Shown in pieces: positions 9,201 to 18,371 of a stretch of DNA of 64,000 bases. Position 1 is the stretch's first letter. The number at the start of each line of letters is the position of its first letter. The DNA comes from Nocardioides iriomotensis (GTDB lineage: Bacteria > Actinomycetota > Actinomycetes > Propionibacteriales > Nocardioidaceae): the NCBI RefSeq assembly GCF_004168035.1, contig NZ_SDPU01000022.1, positions 124,001 through 188,000 of the forward strand, written 5' to 3'. Made by a program: the position numbers and the translations under genes. The notes beneath the pieces were generated by a model that was not told the origin of the DNA, ran no database searches, and was given only the letters and a program-made list of their open reading frames with translations.

Positions 9201-9863
9201 GCCATCCCCGACATCGACGAGTGGGACAAGATGGCCCTGCTCGGTCACGAGCGGGAGATGCTCGGCCTCTACGTCTCCGACCACCCGCTGCTCGGCCTCG
9301 AGCACCTCCTGTCCCGGGGCACGGACACCACGATCGGCGGACTCCTGCTCGACGAGGACCGGCCCGACGGCAGCATGGTCACTGTCTCCGGCCTGGTCAC
9401 CAGCGTCCAGCGCAAGATCACCAAGCGCGGCGACCCGTGGGCGATGGTGACGCTCGAGGACCTCGAGGGCGCGATCGACGTGCTGCTGTTCCCGAGCTCC
9501 TACCAGCTCGCGAGCACCCTGCTCCAGGAGGACGCGATCATCACGGTCAAGGGCCGGCTGTCCCGGTCCAAGGACCAGCCCGAGCTGCTCGGCCAGGAGG
9601 TCACCCTGCCCGACCTGTCCGACGGACCGTCGGGCCCGGTGATCATCTCGATGCCGTCGACGCGGTGCACGCCGCCCGTCGTGGAGCAGCTCAAGGACGT
9701 CCTCGGTACGCACCCTGGGGTGACCGAAGTACGGTTGCGCCTGATGACCAAGCACGCCACGACCGTCATGCGCCTCGACGACCGGCTCCGGGTCGCGCCC
9801 AGCCCGGCCCTGTTCGCCGACCTCAAGGCGCTGCTCGGGCCGCACTGCCTGTCGGGCAGCTGA
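6279..9863 (+). CDS. dnaE: DNA polymerase III alpha subunit
   Basis: Replicative polymerase, 1194 residues, a normal length for actinobacterial DnaE1. It starts with a PHP domain (FVHLHVHTEYSMLDG, ITDHGN-type AMTDHGNLHG), which in these bacteria provides proofreading. The polymerase core has MPDFDIDFDD near residue 425 with the catalytic aspartates and GPGRGSGAGS shortly before. Then come helix-hairpin-helix and an OB-fold (MVTVSGLVTSVQRKITKRGDPWAMVTLEDLEG, about residues 1030-1060). A GGAAGGGG lies 12 bases upstream of ATG 6279; GTG 6291 is an alternative. The gene after it starts one base past the stop. Confidence 0.97.
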   Translation: MTAAVSDPSSFVHLHVHTEYSMLDGASLLDGLFGRTAELGMPAIAMTDHGNLHGAYDFWSKARRHGVKPIIGIEAYVTPGTPRGERRRVRWGKGDIAEEGGNDVAGGGAYTHMTMWAETTEGMHNLFRLSSRSSLEGFFYKPRMDKEILAEHSKGLIVSTGCPSGAIQTRLRLGQWDEAVREAGELQDIFGRESVFLELMDHGIGIEKRVRDDLLRLGRELGIPPLATNDSHYNTPQDADAHDALICVASGKRLADPNRLKFDGGGYYIKSAAEMRELWAVQHGMPEACDNTLAIAERCEIEFTESTGGYMARADVPAGETEESWFRKEVWRGIETRYPGDRLTQEVRDRVELELGVISQKGYCGYYLVVADFIQWSKDNGIRVGPGRGSGAGSIAAYSLRITDLCPLEHGLFFERFLNPERPSMPDFDIDFDDHRRAEVIQYVADKYGSDRVAYIATFGRLKAKAAIKDAARVLDHGFAISDRITKALPADVMGKGVPLKELFNPEHKRYAEGGEFRSLHESDPDVRTIYDTAVGLEGQIRNWGVHAAGVIMSSEPLIDVVPIMARAQDGAVITQFDYPMCESLGLVKMDFLGLSNLHTLQDAVENIALNRGQEVVLEDLPFDDRATYELMGRGDTLGVFQLDGGGMRALLRSMQPDVFADITAVSALYRPGPMGADSHNKYARRKNGREAIEPIHPALAEALEPVLGETYGLIVYQEQVMAIAQVLAGFTLGAADNLRRAMGKKKKEELDKQYAGFQGGMIERGFPQDAIDTLWAVLLPFSDYAFNKSHSAAYGVITYWTAYLKANYPAEYMAALLTSVKDDKDKMAIYLNECRRMKIQVLPPDVNESAHNFTPVGHDIRFGLTAVRNVGSSVVDRIVEAREERGRYVDFNDFMDKVDALVCNKRVIESLVKAGAFDDMKHKRRALVSIHEEAVDRYAAIKKDAGSGQDSLFDSLFNEGGTSGAEPIFDMAVAIPDIDEWDKMALLGHEREMLGLYVSDHPLLGLEHLLSRGTDTTIGGLLLDEDRPDGSMVTVSGLVTSVQRKITKRGDPWAMVTLEDLEGAIDVLLFPSSYQLASTLLQEDAIITVKGRLSRSKDQPELLGQEVTLPDLSDGPSGPVIISMPSTRCTPPVVEQLKDVLGTHPGVTEVRLRLMTKHATTVMRLDDRLRVAPSPALFADLKALLGPHCLSGS

Positions 9864-9864
9864 C

Positions 9865-10431
9865 ATGTCCGTCCCGTCCGGCGACCCCGCGGTCCGGGAG
9901 GTCGCCGATCCCGACGAGCCGCACGGTTCGCCGGGACCCCGACGTGCGGGCGCCCTCGACGACGTGGTCGCGGTGCTCGGGGTCTACGTCGCCCTCGGCG
10001 TGCTGGGGGCGGTCCTCTGGTGGCTGCTCGTCGAGCCCGCGCTCTTCACCAAGGCCGCCAGCGGCGGGCTCGGCATGGGGGAGGGCCAGCTCGGCGAGCG
10101 GTTCAACGCCGACGCCTGGTACGCCGTGATCGCGGGCATCGGCGGGCTGCTGTCCGGCACCGCCCTGTCGTGGTGGCGCAGCCGCGACCCGCTGCTGACC
10201 TCCGCGCTGGTCCTCGGTGGTTCCCTGGTCGCCGCGGGCGTGATGTCCGTTCTGGGCGGCTGGCTCGGACCGCCCGACCCGCAGTCGGTGGCCGCCACCG
10301 TCGCCGTGGGCGCCACCGTGCCGACGCAGCTCGCCGTCGACGCGACGGTCTGCTACCTCGTCTGGCCGGTCACCGCGATGATCGGCTGCCTGATCGTGCT
10401 GTGGTCGCCGCCGCCCGTCGACCAGCCCTGA
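9865..10431 (+). CDS. four-helix membrane protein, family not recognised with certainty
   Basis: 188 residues. About 35 charged residues are followed by four predicted membrane helices: VVAVLGVYVALGVLGAVLWW, WYAVIAGIGGLLSG, LLTSALVLGGSLVAAGVMSV and the C-terminal VWPVTAMIGCLIVLW. It resembles the uncharacterised DUF2567 type of actinobacterial membrane proteins in layout, but this is a guess. The start lies one base after the dnaE stop, so it is probably translated from the dnaE message. No catalytic motif is visible. Confidence 0.75.
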   Translation: MSVPSGDPAVREVADPDEPHGSPGPRRAGALDDVVAVLGVYVALGVLGAVLWWLLVEPALFTKAASGGLGMGEGQLGERFNADAWYAVIAGIGGLLSGTALSWWRSRDPLLTSALVLGGSLVAAGVMSVLGGWLGPPDPQSVAATVAVGATVPTQLAVDATVCYLVWPVTAMIGCLIVLWSPPPVDQP

Positions 10432-10532
10432 CCGGCCTTCCCACTGCTCGACCGGTGGTCACGGCTCTGGACCGCACGTCACGACCCGGTGAAGAACCCC
10501 CGGTTCCGACCCGGTCCCACGCCGCCGCGTCC

Positions 10533-10538
10533 TAGGCT
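10533..10538 (+). promoter_or_regulatory. -10 box upstream of DUF3352 gene
   Basis: TAGGCT about 55 bases before the ATG at 10593. The gene also has a good Shine-Dalgarno (GGGAGGAG), so this mRNA should have a normal leader of about 48 bases. Confidence 0.5.
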
Positions 10539-10592
10539 GGCGACCGGACCCGTCGGCCGCCTGTGGCAGGCGGACACGGGAGGAGTCCACGC

Positions 10593-12239
10593 ATGAGCGA
10601 CCAGCACACCGGTGCGCCCGGGTACGGCGAGCCGGAGTACCTCGGAGGCGCGGCCGCGCCCGCGACCGAGCCGGGTGCGGAGGGAGCCTCGCGCTCCGGG
10701 CCGCGCTGGGGCCTGGTCGCGGGAGCCGGTGCGGGCGTGGTGGCCGTCGTCGCCGCCGGTGGCTTCGGTCTCGCGCAGCTGCTCTCCGGGTCGGGCTCCC
10801 CGGCGGACGCCGTACCGGCGAACGCGCTGGCCTACGTCAGCGTCGACCTCGACCCGTCGGCGTCGCAGAAGATCGCCGCGATCCAGATGCTGCGGAAGTT
10901 CCCCGCGCTGAAGGAGGAGATGGGCCTCGACGCGCGCGACGACGTGCGGAAGTGGTTCTTCGAGGACGTCCTCGACGACGGCTGCAAGGGCGTGACCTAC
11001 GAGGCCGACGTCGCACCGTGGATCGGCAACCGGATGGCGCTCGCCGCCGTGCCGGACCAGGGCTCGACCGTCGCGCCGCTCTTCGCAGTCCAGGTCACCG
11101 ACCCGGACGCGGCTGCGCAGGGGGTCCGCGCGCTCGCCGACTCGTGCGGCGAGGGTGAGGACATCGGGGTCGCGTTCGTCGGCGACTACGCCGTGCTGAC
11201 GGAGAAGCAGGCCGACGCCGACTCCTACGCCCGGGCCGCCGAGGCCTCGGCGCTGTCCGACGACGCCGACTACCGGACCTGGACCGACCGGATCGGCGAC
11301 CCCGGCATCGTCAACGTCTACGTCTCGGCCGAGGCGCCGGCGCGGATGACCGACGTCGCCGCCGACATGGCCGGTGAGGCCGGCGACGACGTGGCGCCGC
11401 AGGAGCAGATGCAGAAGATGCGGCAGGACGTGGTGGAGCTCTACCGCGACTTCGAGGGCGCCGCCGGCACGTTGCGCTTCGACGACGGGACGCTGGAGCT
11501 CGCGATGGCCACCAAGGGCATGCCCGGCGGCGTCGCGGCCGTGGACGCGCCCGGCGCCCCGGCGCTCGGCGACCTGCCGGCCTCGACGGCAGCGGCGTTC
11601 ACGGTGTCGTTCCCGGACAACTGGCTCCAGGACTGGATGACGTCGATGGGCGACCTGCTCGGTGGCGGTGCGGCCGGCGGCGGTTCCGAGGACCTCTGGA
11701 AGGACCTGGAGGCCGCGACCGGGCTGCAGCTGCCCGAGGACGTCGAGACGCTGCTCGGCGACGGGCTGCGGGTGTCGGTCGACTCCTCGCTCGACACCGC
11801 GGCGCTGGACAGCCCGGACGTCCCCACGGTCCCGATCGGCATCCGGATCAACGGCGACGCCGCCGAGATCGACCGCGTCCTCGACACCCTCCTGGCGCAG
11901 GTGCCGGCCGGTGAGCTGGACGAGCTGAAGCGGACCAGCGGCGACGGGTACGTCGTGCTCGGCCTCGACCAGGCGTACGTCGACACGCTGACCTCGGGCG
12001 GCGGCGGTCTCGCCGACGACCCGTCGTTCCGGGCGGTCGTGCCCGAGGCGGACCGGGTCAGCGGCGGGGTGTTCGTCAACTTCGACGCCGGCGACTGGGC
12101 CACCCGGGTCGCGGGGGAGATGTTCCCCGACGAGCCCGAGGTGAAGGCCAACGTCGCGCCGCTGGACGCCCTCGGCCTGTCCTCCTGGCTCGACGACGAC
12201 CGGGTCCAGCACGGCTCGCTGATCCTCTCCACCGACTGA
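10593..12239 (+). CDS. DUF3352-type membrane-anchored extracellular protein
   Basis: 548 residues. An acidic, Gly/Pro-rich cytoplasmic tail (residues 1-40) is followed by one membrane helix (GLVAGAGAGVVAVVAAGGFG, about 43-66). A large extracytoplasmic domain follows, beginning ADAVPANALAYVSVDLDPS, the typical opening of DUF3352. Two similar halves can be seen: each has LLGDGLRVSVDSS or WIGNRMALAAVPD beta-strand pairs. Function of the family is unknown. ATG 10593 is chosen because GGGAGGAG lies nine bases upstream; GTG 10563 is in frame but lacks a site. The gene is monocistronic and faces ybaK. Confidence 0.82.
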   Translation: MSDQHTGAPGYGEPEYLGGAAAPATEPGAEGASRSGPRWGLVAGAGAGVVAVVAAGGFGLAQLLSGSGSPADAVPANALAYVSVDLDPSASQKIAAIQMLRKFPALKEEMGLDARDDVRKWFFEDVLDDGCKGVTYEADVAPWIGNRMALAAVPDQGSTVAPLFAVQVTDPDAAAQGVRALADSCGEGEDIGVAFVGDYAVLTEKQADADSYARAAEASALSDDADYRTWTDRIGDPGIVNVYVSAEAPARMTDVAADMAGEAGDDVAPQEQMQKMRQDVVELYRDFEGAAGTLRFDDGTLELAMATKGMPGGVAAVDAPGAPALGDLPASTAAAFTVSFPDNWLQDWMTSMGDLLGGGAAGGGSEDLWKDLEAATGLQLPEDVETLLGDGLRVSVDSSLDTAALDSPDVPTVPIGIRINGDAAEIDRVLDTLLAQVPAGELDELKRTSGDGYVVLGLDQAYVDTLTSGGGGLADDPSFRAVVPEADRVSGGVFVNFDAGDWATRVAGEMFPDEPEVKANVAPLDALGLSSWLDDDRVQHGSLILSTD

Positions 12240-12295
12240 CGGCGCGAGAGGCCAGCTCCCCACCGGTCCTGCCGGCGGGTCGTGCGTGATCCGGT

Positions 12296-12790
12296 CTACC
12301 GCCCGATCGCGGCCACCGTCGCCCGGGTCTGCGCGACCAGGTCGGCCGGGGCCAGCTCGATCTCCATCCCGCGGCGGCCACCCGACACGAACACCGTCGG
12401 GTGGCCGAGCGCGGAGGCGTCGACGACGGTCGGGTGCGCGCGCTTCTGGCCGAGCGGGCTGATCCCGCCGACGACGTACCCGGTGGCGCGCTCGGCGTCG
12501 GCCGGGTCGGCCATCACCGCCTTCTTGCCGCCGACGGCGGCGGCCACCGCCTTGAGGTCGAGCTGCCCGGAGACCGGCACGATCCCGACCACGAGCTTGT
12601 CGTCGACCGAGGCCAGCAGCGTCTTGAACACCCGCCCGGGGTCGAGGTCCATCGCCTCGGCCGCCTCCAGCCCGTACGACGCCGCGGCGGGGTCGTGCTC
12701 GTAGGTGTGCACGGCGTGCTCGACGCCGGCCCGCGTCAGCGCGACGGTGGCGGGGGTGCCGCCGGAGCCGGGCTGCTTCTTCTTCGCCAC
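12296..12790 (-). CDS. ybaK: YbaK-type Cys-tRNA(Pro) deacylase
   Basis: 164 residues with the YbaK/EbsC editing fold. The conserved Lys is in [11 protein letters not shown] near residue 56, and the GISPLGQKR and [19 protein letters not shown] segments are typical of YbaK rather than ProX. The enzyme hydrolyses cysteine wrongly attached to tRNA-Pro. GTG start at 12788-12790. A TAGCCT box (12798-12803 on this strand) lies seven bases upstream, indicating a leaderless mRNA. The gene converges on the DUF3352 gene; an imperfect hairpin (CCCACCGG/CCGGCGGG, about 12260-12278) lies between them. Confidence 0.93.
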   Translation of the reverse strand: MAKKKQPGSGGTPATVALTRAGVEHAVHTYEHDPAAASYGLEAAEAMDLDPGRVFKTLLASVDDKLVVGIVPVSGQLDLKAVAAAVGGKKAVMADPADAERATGYVVGGISPLGQKRAHPTVVDASALGHPTVFVSGGRRGMEIELAPADLVAQTRATVAAIGR

Positions 12791-12797
12791 GTCCAGG

Positions 12798-12803
12798 AGG
12801 CTA
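12798..12803 (-). promoter_or_regulatory. -10 box for leaderless ybaK
   Basis: TAGCCT on the minus strand, seven bases before the GTG at 12790. No ribosome site is present between them. Confidence 0.55.
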
Positions 12804-12817
12804 GCGAGGGCGTGGCT

Positions 12818-13492
12818 CTAGTTCGGCGACCAGCTCGTCCGGGCGACCTCGGTCGCGGGAAGCGAGGGGAGCGCCCGCATGGCGCGCATCTCCTCGAGCA
12901 GCGCGTGCCGCAGCATGATCAGCCGGTCGACCGGGCTGGACGCCTCGAGCAGCGCCTGCCGCTCCTGCAGGGTGAGCAGGCAGGTCGCGGCGAGGCTGTA
13001 GGAGAGGTACTCGGGGTCGCGCGGCAGGTCGCCGTCGAGCACGTCGTCGCCGCGCATCTCGGAAAGCCGGCGGCGGTACTCCTCGAACGTCGCGCGGGTC
13101 CGCTCCGCCTCTTCCCGGCCCAGCGGGGTGTCGACCTTGGCCTCGTCGACGGTCTCGACGTCGCCGACGAGGTACCGCCCGGACGTGTCGAGCGCGTCGA
13201 GCCGCAGCCGCCGGCGGCCGACGACCTCGATGTCGAACCGGCCGTCGGGGTAGGGGTCGACCGAGGTCATCTGCACCACGCAGCCGACCCGGTGCACCGA
13301 CTGGACGCCGTGGGAGCCGACCTCGTAGCCCTCCCGGATCGCGACGATCCCGAACAGCCGCTCGGGCTTCTCGCTGATCGTCAGCAGGTGGTGCACCAGC
13401 GCCCGGTAGCGGTCCTCGAACACGTGCAGCGGCACGGTGACGCCCGGGAACACCACGGTGTTCAGCGGGAAGATCGGGAGCTGCACCTGCAC
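12818..13492 (-). CDS. Lon-substrate-binding-domain (LON) protein
   Basis: 224 residues that match the N-terminal substrate-binding domain of Lon protease without any ATPase or protease part: [29 protein letters not shown] opens the protein, then [13 protein letters not shown] and [30 protein letters not shown]. The C-terminal half is helical. Such stand-alone LON proteins are common in bacteria; their role is not established. The GTG at 13490-13492 is chosen because TATGTT ends six bases upstream, the leaderless layout. The region upstream is shared with the divergent hisD promoter. Confidence 0.85.
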   Translation of the reverse strand: MQVQLPIFPLNTVVFPGVTVPLHVFEDRYRALVHHLLTISEKPERLFGIVAIREGYEVGSHGVQSVHRVGCVVQMTSVDPYPDGRFDIEVVGRRRLRLDALDTSGRYLVGDVETVDEAKVDTPLGREEAERTRATFEEYRRRLSEMRGDDVLDGDLPRDPEYLSYSLAATCLLTLQERQALLEASSPVDRLIMLRHALLEEMRAMRALPSLPATEVARTSWSPN

Positions 13493-13498
13493 ACCTGC

Positions 13499-13504
13499 AA
13501 CATA
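13499..13504 (-). promoter_or_regulatory. -10 box for leaderless LON gene
   Basis: TATGTT on the minus strand followed by six bases and the GTG start at 13492. Confidence 0.6.
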
Positions 13505-13554
13505 GCCACATCTCCCGGCTCGGAACGCCCGCGGAGCCGTGTCGGCCCCGCTCT

Positions 13555-13560
13555 TAGACT
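13555..13560 (+). promoter_or_regulatory. -10 box for leaderless hisD
   Basis: TAGACT followed by seven bases (GGTGGCC) and the ATG at 13568. It drives the hisDCBH operon. No Shine-Dalgarno is present. Confidence 0.6.
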
Positions 13561-13567
13561 GGTGGCC

Positions 13568-14878
13568 ATGATCCGCCGTACCGACCTCCGGGGCCGCGCC
13601 GACGACGCGACCCCGGACTACCGCGCCGTCGTGCCGCGCGCAGAGTTCGACGTCGAGGCCGCCCTCGACGTCGTGCGCCCGATCTGCGACGCGGTCCGTC
13701 ATCGCGGGGTCGAGGCGATCACGGAGTACGCCGCCCGCTTCGACGGCGTCGAGCAGACCGACATCGCCGTGCCCGCCGAGGCGCTGCGCACGGCACTCGA
13801 CGGCCTCGACCCAGCGGTGCGGGCCGGGCTCGAGGAGTCGATCGCGCGGCTGCGCCGCACCTGCGAGGCCGAGCTCGAGCACGACAAGGTCACCGAGGTC
13901 GTGCCCGGCGGCACCGTCACCCAGCGGATGATCCCGGTCGAGCGGGTCGGCCTGTACGTCCCCGGCGGCATCGCCCCGCTCGTGTCCAGCGTCGTGATGA
14001 ACGTCGTCCCGGCGCAGGTCGCCGGGGTCGGCTCGATCGCGCTGACCTCGTCGCCGCAGGCGGAGCACGGCGGGCTGCCGCACCCGACGATCCTCGCGGC
14101 CTGCGCGCTGCTCGGCATCGACGAGGTGTACGCCGTCGGCGGCGCCCAGGCGATCGCGATGTTCGCCTACGGCGCCGGTCCGTGCCGCAAGGTCGACCTG
14201 GTCACCGGGCCCGGCAACATCTACACCGTCTCGGCCAAGCGGCTGCTGAAGGGCGTCGTCGGCATCGACTCCGAGGCCGGCCCCACCGAGATCGCGATCC
14301 TGGCCGACGAGACGGCCGACCCGGCGTTCGTCGCCGCCGACCTGCTCAGCCAGGCCGAGCACGACCCGCTGGCCGCGTCCGTGCTGGTGACCACCTCCGA
14401 GGAGCTCGCCGCCGACGTCGAGGCCGAGCTCGACAAACAGGTCTCCGTCACCCGCCACGTCGAGCGGGTGCGCACCGCGCTGAGCGGCGCCCAGTCCGGC
14501 ATCGTGCTGGTCGACGACCTGGAGCAGGGCCTCGCCGTCGTCAACGCCTACGCCGCCGAGCACCTCGAGATCCAGACCCGCGACGCCGAGCGCTGGGCCG
14601 CGCGGGTGGTCAACGCGGGCGCGATCTTCGTCGGCCCGTTCGCCCCGGTGTCGCTCGGTGACTACGCCGCCGGCTCCAACCACGTCCTGCCCACCGCCGG
14701 CTGCGCCTGCCACAGCGGCGGGCTGTCGGTCCGCGCGTTCCGCAAGGCCGTGCACGTGATTTCCTACGACGAGCCCGCCCTGCGCGGCGTCGCCGACCAC
14801 GTGGTCGCGCTCGCCGAGGCCGAAGACCTGCCCGGCCACGGCGCCGCCATCCGCGTGCGCTTCGACCAGGAGGCGTGA
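13568..14878 (+). CDS. hisD: histidinol dehydrogenase
   Basis: Last two steps of histidine synthesis: NAD-dependent, zinc-containing oxidation of histidinol to histidine. 436 residues, normal length. Motifs visible: [23 protein letters not shown], then [45 protein letters not shown], and the catalytic AEHLEIQ with Glu and His near residue 325. [12 protein letters not shown] provides a zinc-site His. First gene of hisD-hisC-hisB-hisH; its stop overlaps the hisC start. Confidence 0.97.
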   Translation: MIRRTDLRGRADDATPDYRAVVPRAEFDVEAALDVVRPICDAVRHRGVEAITEYAARFDGVEQTDIAVPAEALRTALDGLDPAVRAGLEESIARLRRTCEAELEHDKVTEVVPGGTVTQRMIPVERVGLYVPGGIAPLVSSVVMNVVPAQVAGVGSIALTSSPQAEHGGLPHPTILAACALLGIDEVYAVGGAQAIAMFAYGAGPCRKVDLVTGPGNIYTVSAKRLLKGVVGIDSEAGPTEIAILADETADPAFVAADLLSQAEHDPLAASVLVTTSEELAADVEAELDKQVSVTRHVERVRTALSGAQSGIVLVDDLEQGLAVVNAYAAEHLEIQTRDAERWAARVVNAGAIFVGPFAPVSLGDYAAGSNHVLPTAGCACHSGGLSVRAFRKAVHVISYDEPALRGVADHVVALAEAEDLPGHGAAIRVRFDQEA

Positions 14879-15963
14879 TGGAGCTTCCTCTGCGTGAGGA
14901 GCTGCGGGGGATCCAGCCGTACGGCGCACCGCAGCTCGACGTGCCCGTCGCCCTCAACGTCAACGAGAACCCCTACGCCCCGAGCGAGGACGTCGTCGCC
15001 GACGTCGCGCGCTCGGTGGCAGAGGCGACCCGCTCGCTCAACCGGTACCCCGACCGTGAGGCCCGCGCGCTCCGCGAGGCGCTGGCGGCGTACCTCGGTC
15101 ACGGCGTCACCGCCGACCAGGTGTGGGCCGCCAACGGCTCCAACGAGGTCATGCTGCAGCTGCTGCAGGCGTTCGGCGGCCCCGGCCGTACGGCGGTGTC
15201 GTTCGCGCCGACGTACTCCATGTACCCCGAGTACGCCCGCGACACGGCCACCGGCTGGGTCGTGGGCCACCGCGCCGAGGACTTCAGCCTCGACGTCGAG
15301 CACGCCGTGTCGGTGGTCAAGGAGCACCGGCCGACGGTCGTGCTGCTGCCGTCGCCCAACAACCCGACCGGCACGGCGCTGCCGCCCGACACCGTCGGCT
15401 CGCTCGCCGCGGCGACGGCGGAGGTCGGCGGCGTGCTGGTGATCGACGAGGCGTACGGCGAGTTCCGCCGCGCCGGCACCCCGAGCGCGCTGGAGCTGCT
15501 GTCGGCCACGCCGAACCTGGTCGTCAGCCGCACGATGAGCAAGGCCTTCGCCCTGGCCGGCGCACGGCTGGGGTACCTCGCCGCGTCGACCGAGATCGTC
15601 GACGCGCTGCGGGTCGTGCGGCTGCCGTACCACCTGTCCTCGGTGACCCAGGCCGTCGCGCTGGCGGCGCTGCGGCACAGCGCGGAGCTGCTCGGCCGGG
15701 TCGACGACCTGCGTGCCGAGCGGGACCGGACCGTCGACTGGCTGCGCGCGCAGGGCCACGACGTAGCCGACTCCGACGCGAACTTCGCGTTGTTCGGCCG
15801 GTTCGACGACCGGCATGCTGTGTGGCAGGGGCTGCTCGACCGGGGCGTGCTGATCCGGGAGACCGGCCCCGACGGCTGGCTGCGGGTGTCGATCGGGACG
15901 CCCGAGGAGATGGCTGCCTTCCGGGCAGCCCTGGTGGACGTGACAGGGAAGGGAACCCCATGA
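14878..15963 (+). CDS. hisC: histidinol-phosphate aminotransferase
   Basis: PLP enzyme converting imidazole-acetol phosphate and glutamate to histidinol phosphate. 361 residues with [11 protein letters not shown] at the substrate-binding N-terminus, [21 protein letters not shown] and [17 protein letters not shown] containing the PLP-binding Lys near residue 222. ATG 14878 is chosen because AGGAGG ends about five bases before it; the GTG at 14875 would be too close. The ATG shares its A with the hisD stop (TGATG), and the stop overlaps hisB (ATGA). Confidence 0.96.
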   Translation: MELPLREELRGIQPYGAPQLDVPVALNVNENPYAPSEDVVADVARSVAEATRSLNRYPDREARALREALAAYLGHGVTADQVWAANGSNEVMLQLLQAFGGPGRTAVSFAPTYSMYPEYARDTATGWVVGHRAEDFSLDVEHAVSVVKEHRPTVVLLPSPNNPTGTALPPDTVGSLAAATAEVGGVLVIDEAYGEFRRAGTPSALELLSATPNLVVSRTMSKAFALAGARLGYLAASTEIVDALRVVRLPYHLSSVTQAVALAALRHSAELLGRVDDLRAERDRTVDWLRAQGHDVADSDANFALFGRFDDRHAVWQGLLDRGVLIRETGPDGWLRVSIGTPEEMAAFRAALVDVTGKGTP

Positions 15964-16571
15964 GTGCGCAGGCGCGACGAGCACGCATCGAGCGGACGAC
16001 CAAGGAGTCCAAGGTCCTGGTCGAGCTCGACATCGACGGCACCGGGCGCGGCGACGTGCACACGGGTGTGGGCTTCTACGACCACATGCTCGACTCGTTC
16101 TCCCGGCACTCGCTGATCGACCTGACGATCCAGACCGACGGTGACACCCACATCGACGCCCACCACACCGTCGAGGACACCGCAATCGTCCTCGGCGAGG
16201 CGCTCCGCGAGGCGCTGGGCGACAAGAAGGGCATCCGCCGCTTCGGCGACGCCACCGTGCCGCTCGACGAGGCGCTCGTGCAGGGCGTGGTCGACGTGTC
16301 CGGCCGGCCCTACTGCGTGCACATCGGCGAGCCCGAGGGCCAGGAGTTCGTGGCCATCGGTCGCGACGGCTACCTCGGCGCGCTGACCCGGCACGTCTTC
16401 GAGACGCTTGCCTTCCACGCCCAGATCGCCCTGCACGTGCGGGTGCTGTCGGGGCGCGAGCCGCACCACGTCGTCGAGGCGCAGTTCAAGGCGGTCGCCC
16501 GCGCGCTGCGTGACGCGGTGGCCCTCGACCCCCGCGAGACCGGCGTGCCGTCCACCAAGGGCAGCCTGTGA
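15960..16571 (+). CDS. hisB: imidazoleglycerol-phosphate dehydratase
   Basis: 203 residues, a single-domain enzyme without the fused phosphatase found in enterobacterial HisB. Metal-binding His-rich motifs are visible: [31 protein letters not shown] and [15 protein letters not shown]. It dehydrates imidazoleglycerol phosphate to imidazole-acetol phosphate. ATG 15960 overlaps the hisC stop and the TGA overlaps the hisH start, so the four his genes are translationally coupled. Confidence 0.96.
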   Translation: MSAQARRARIERTTKESKVLVELDIDGTGRGDVHTGVGFYDHMLDSFSRHSLIDLTIQTDGDTHIDAHHTVEDTAIVLGEALREALGDKKGIRRFGDATVPLDEALVQGVVDVSGRPYCVHIGEPEGQEFVAIGRDGYLGALTRHVFETLAFHAQIALHVRVLSGREPHHVVEAQFKAVARALRDAVALDPRETGVPSTKGSL

Positions 16572-17212
16572 CCGCACCCCCCGTGGTGGTCCTCGACTAC
16601 GGCTCGGGGAACCTCCGCTCCGCCGTGCGCGCCCTCGAACGCGCCGGTGCCGACGTCACGCTGACCGCCGACCGTGCCGCCGCGCAGGAGGCCGCGGGCC
16701 TCGTCGTGCCCGGCGTCGGCGCGTTCCGGTCGTGCGTCGAGGGCATCCGGTCCGTCCGCGGGCACGAGGTCATCGGCCGCCGGCTGGCCGGTGGCCGACC
16801 GGTGCTGGGCATCTGCGTGGGCATGCAGGTGCTGTTCGAGCACGGCGTCGAGCACGGCGAGGACACCGCGGGGCTCGACGAGTGGCCCGGCGTCGTCGAG
16901 CGGCTGCAGGCGCCCGTCGTGCCGCACATGGGCTGGAACACCGTCGAGGCGCCCGAGGGCAGCCTGCTGTTCGACGGGATCGAGGACGAGCGGTTCTACT
17001 TCGTGCACTCGTACGGCGTGCGCGACTGGACGTTGCGCACCCACGGCCGCACCCGGCCGCCGCTGGTCACCTGGTCCGAGCACGGCGGCGACCGGTTCGT
17101 CGCGGCCGTCGAGAACGGCCCGCTGTGCGCCACCCAGTTCCACCCGGAGAAGTCCGGCGACGCCGGTGCCCGACTGCTGGCCAACTGGGTCGGCTCGCTG
17201 AAGGCCGCCTGA
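16568..17212 (+). CDS. hisH: imidazole glycerol phosphate synthase, glutaminase subunit
   Basis: 214 residues, class I glutamine amidotransferase. The nucleophile Cys is in [12 protein letters not shown] near residue 83; the His-Glu pair is in TQFHPEKS near residue 195. DYGSGNLRS opens the protein. HisH supplies ammonia to HisF (18372, minus strand). The two partners are on opposite strands here with two short genes between them. GTG start overlaps the hisB stop. Confidence 0.96.
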   Translation: MTAPPVVVLDYGSGNLRSAVRALERAGADVTLTADRAAAQEAAGLVVPGVGAFRSCVEGIRSVRGHEVIGRRLAGGRPVLGICVGMQVLFEHGVEHGEDTAGLDEWPGVVERLQAPVVPHMGWNTVEAPEGSLLFDGIEDERFYFVHSYGVRDWTLRTHGRTRPPLVTWSEHGGDRFVAAVENGPLCATQFHPEKSGDAGARLLANWVGSLKAA

Positions 17213-17224
17213 GCCGGTGGCCCG

Positions 17225-17569
17225 ATGAGCAAGGAGCGCGCCCGCCGGCGCGAGGAGCGCGAGCGCGAGGCGGCAGTGAGGGCGGCCGCGCGCGCGGCCG
17301 AGGCCGAGCGGCGGGAGCGCCGCGCGGCCAGGTCGAAGGCCGTCCGCCGGCACACCACCGACCGGCTGCCCCGGCTGCGCCCGGTCGGCCGCGACACCGG
17401 CGCGCTGGCGCGCAGGCGCCGGATCCAGCGCGGCCTGCTGGTCGCGCTCCTGCTCGCGCTGAACATCCTGTGCTGGGTGGTCCGCCCCGACTGGGAGGCC
17501 CGGCTTGCCGCGCTGGTGGTCAGCGTTCTGGCCTACCCCGTCCTCCAGCACATGCTCGTCCGTCGCTGA
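17225..17569 (+). CDS. small membrane protein of the his cluster
   Basis: 114 residues. The first 60 are very rich in Arg and Glu and likely form a charged helix (RARRREEREREAAVRAAARA). A hydrophobic segment follows, LLVALLLALNILCWVV, then RLAALVVSVLAYPVLQHML as a second helix. It starts 12 bases after hisH, so it is probably co-transcribed. No function is known to me; similar short proteins occur near his genes in related actinobacteria. Confidence 0.75.
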   Translation: MSKERARRREEREREAAVRAAARAAEAERRERRAARSKAVRRHTTDRLPRLRPVGRDTGALARRRRIQRGLLVALLLALNILCWVVRPDWEARLAALVVSVLAYPVLQHMLVRR

Positions 17570-17587
17570 CCCGCGAGCCGGCCCGCC

Positions 17588-18328
17588 TCAGGGCAGGTCG
17601 GGGTGCACCAGCCAGATGTTCGGCTCCCAGTAGGTCGCCGTGTCGTTCTCCCGGTCGATCCGCAGGGTGGCCAGGCCCTCGGGGAAGACGTACTCGCCGC
17701 TCTCCGGGAAGACCATCGACGTCCACGACTCCCACTCCGCGACGGTCCCGGAGATCAGCATCGACTCGGGCAGCGGGGTGGCCACGCGGGCGCCGAGCCG
17801 CTCGTGCACCCGCATCCACGGGTCGAGCAGCTGGCCGTCCTCGCGTCGCCAGGTGACGTACCGCTCGATCGGGGTCAGCGGGTACCTCTCCTTCCACGAC
17901 GGCCGCACCGGCGCGACCAGGTGGGTCAGCCCGTGCCGGCCGGCCAGGGTGCGCATCGCGCCGAGGATCTCGACGGCCATGCCGCGCGCCCGGCTGTCGC
18001 GCGGCGTCTCCGCGGCGAGCGCGCAGAGCGTGTTGGCGCGCTCGCGCTCCCCGTCGGCGAACGCCGCGGTGATGGCGGCGTCGATCCCGGGCAGGAGCGT
18101 CGCGTCGTCGCCGTCCCAGAAGATCGGGGCGGTGTGGCCTTCCGCCAGGACGGTGTCCGTCGCCTCGTCGTACAGCACGAACTGGAAGTCGGCGAGCTCC
18201 TGGTCGAGCCGGCCCCAGTACTGGTTGAGCACGTCGCCGTGCAGGTTGTACTCCGGCCAGACGTCCTCGGACTCGATGCCGCGCTCCCAGAGGTCGGGGC
18301 GCTCGGCGGCGGTGTGCAGGGTCGGCAT
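17588..18328 (-). CDS. GNAT-like protein, function unknown
   Basis: 246 residues, cytoplasmic, no membrane segment. RGMAVEILGAMRTLAGRHGL followed by APVRPSWKERYPLTPIERYV resembles the acetyl-CoA-binding and downstream strand region of GNAT acetyltransferases, but the match is weak. The N-terminus (ESEDVWPEYNLHGDVLNQYW) and C-terminus (ATYWEPNIWLVHPDLP) are rich in aromatics. The start is the ATG at 18326-18328; frame further upstream would run into the hisF region. It converges on the small membrane protein and lies downstream of hisF. Confidence 0.75.
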   Translation of the reverse strand: MPTLHTAAERPDLWERGIESEDVWPEYNLHGDVLNQYWGRLDQELADFQFVLYDEATDTVLAEGHTAPIFWDGDDATLLPGIDAAITAAFADGERERANTLCALAAETPRDSRARGMAVEILGAMRTLAGRHGLTHLVAPVRPSWKERYPLTPIERYVTWRREDGQLLDPWMRVHERLGARVATPLPESMLISGTVAEWESWTSMVFPESGEYVFPEGLATLRIDRENDTATYWEPNIWLVHPDLP

Positions 18329-18371
18329 GGCGCAGATTCTGCGGGAACGACGGCCGCCGCGCCGCCGGTTT

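Noticed and set aside
6267-9866. A 1199-codon open frame antisense to dnaE
   Set aside because: It is rich in Val, Asp, Arg and Gly as expected for a GC-rich shadow frame, has no domain, and lies wholly inside a confident dnaE.
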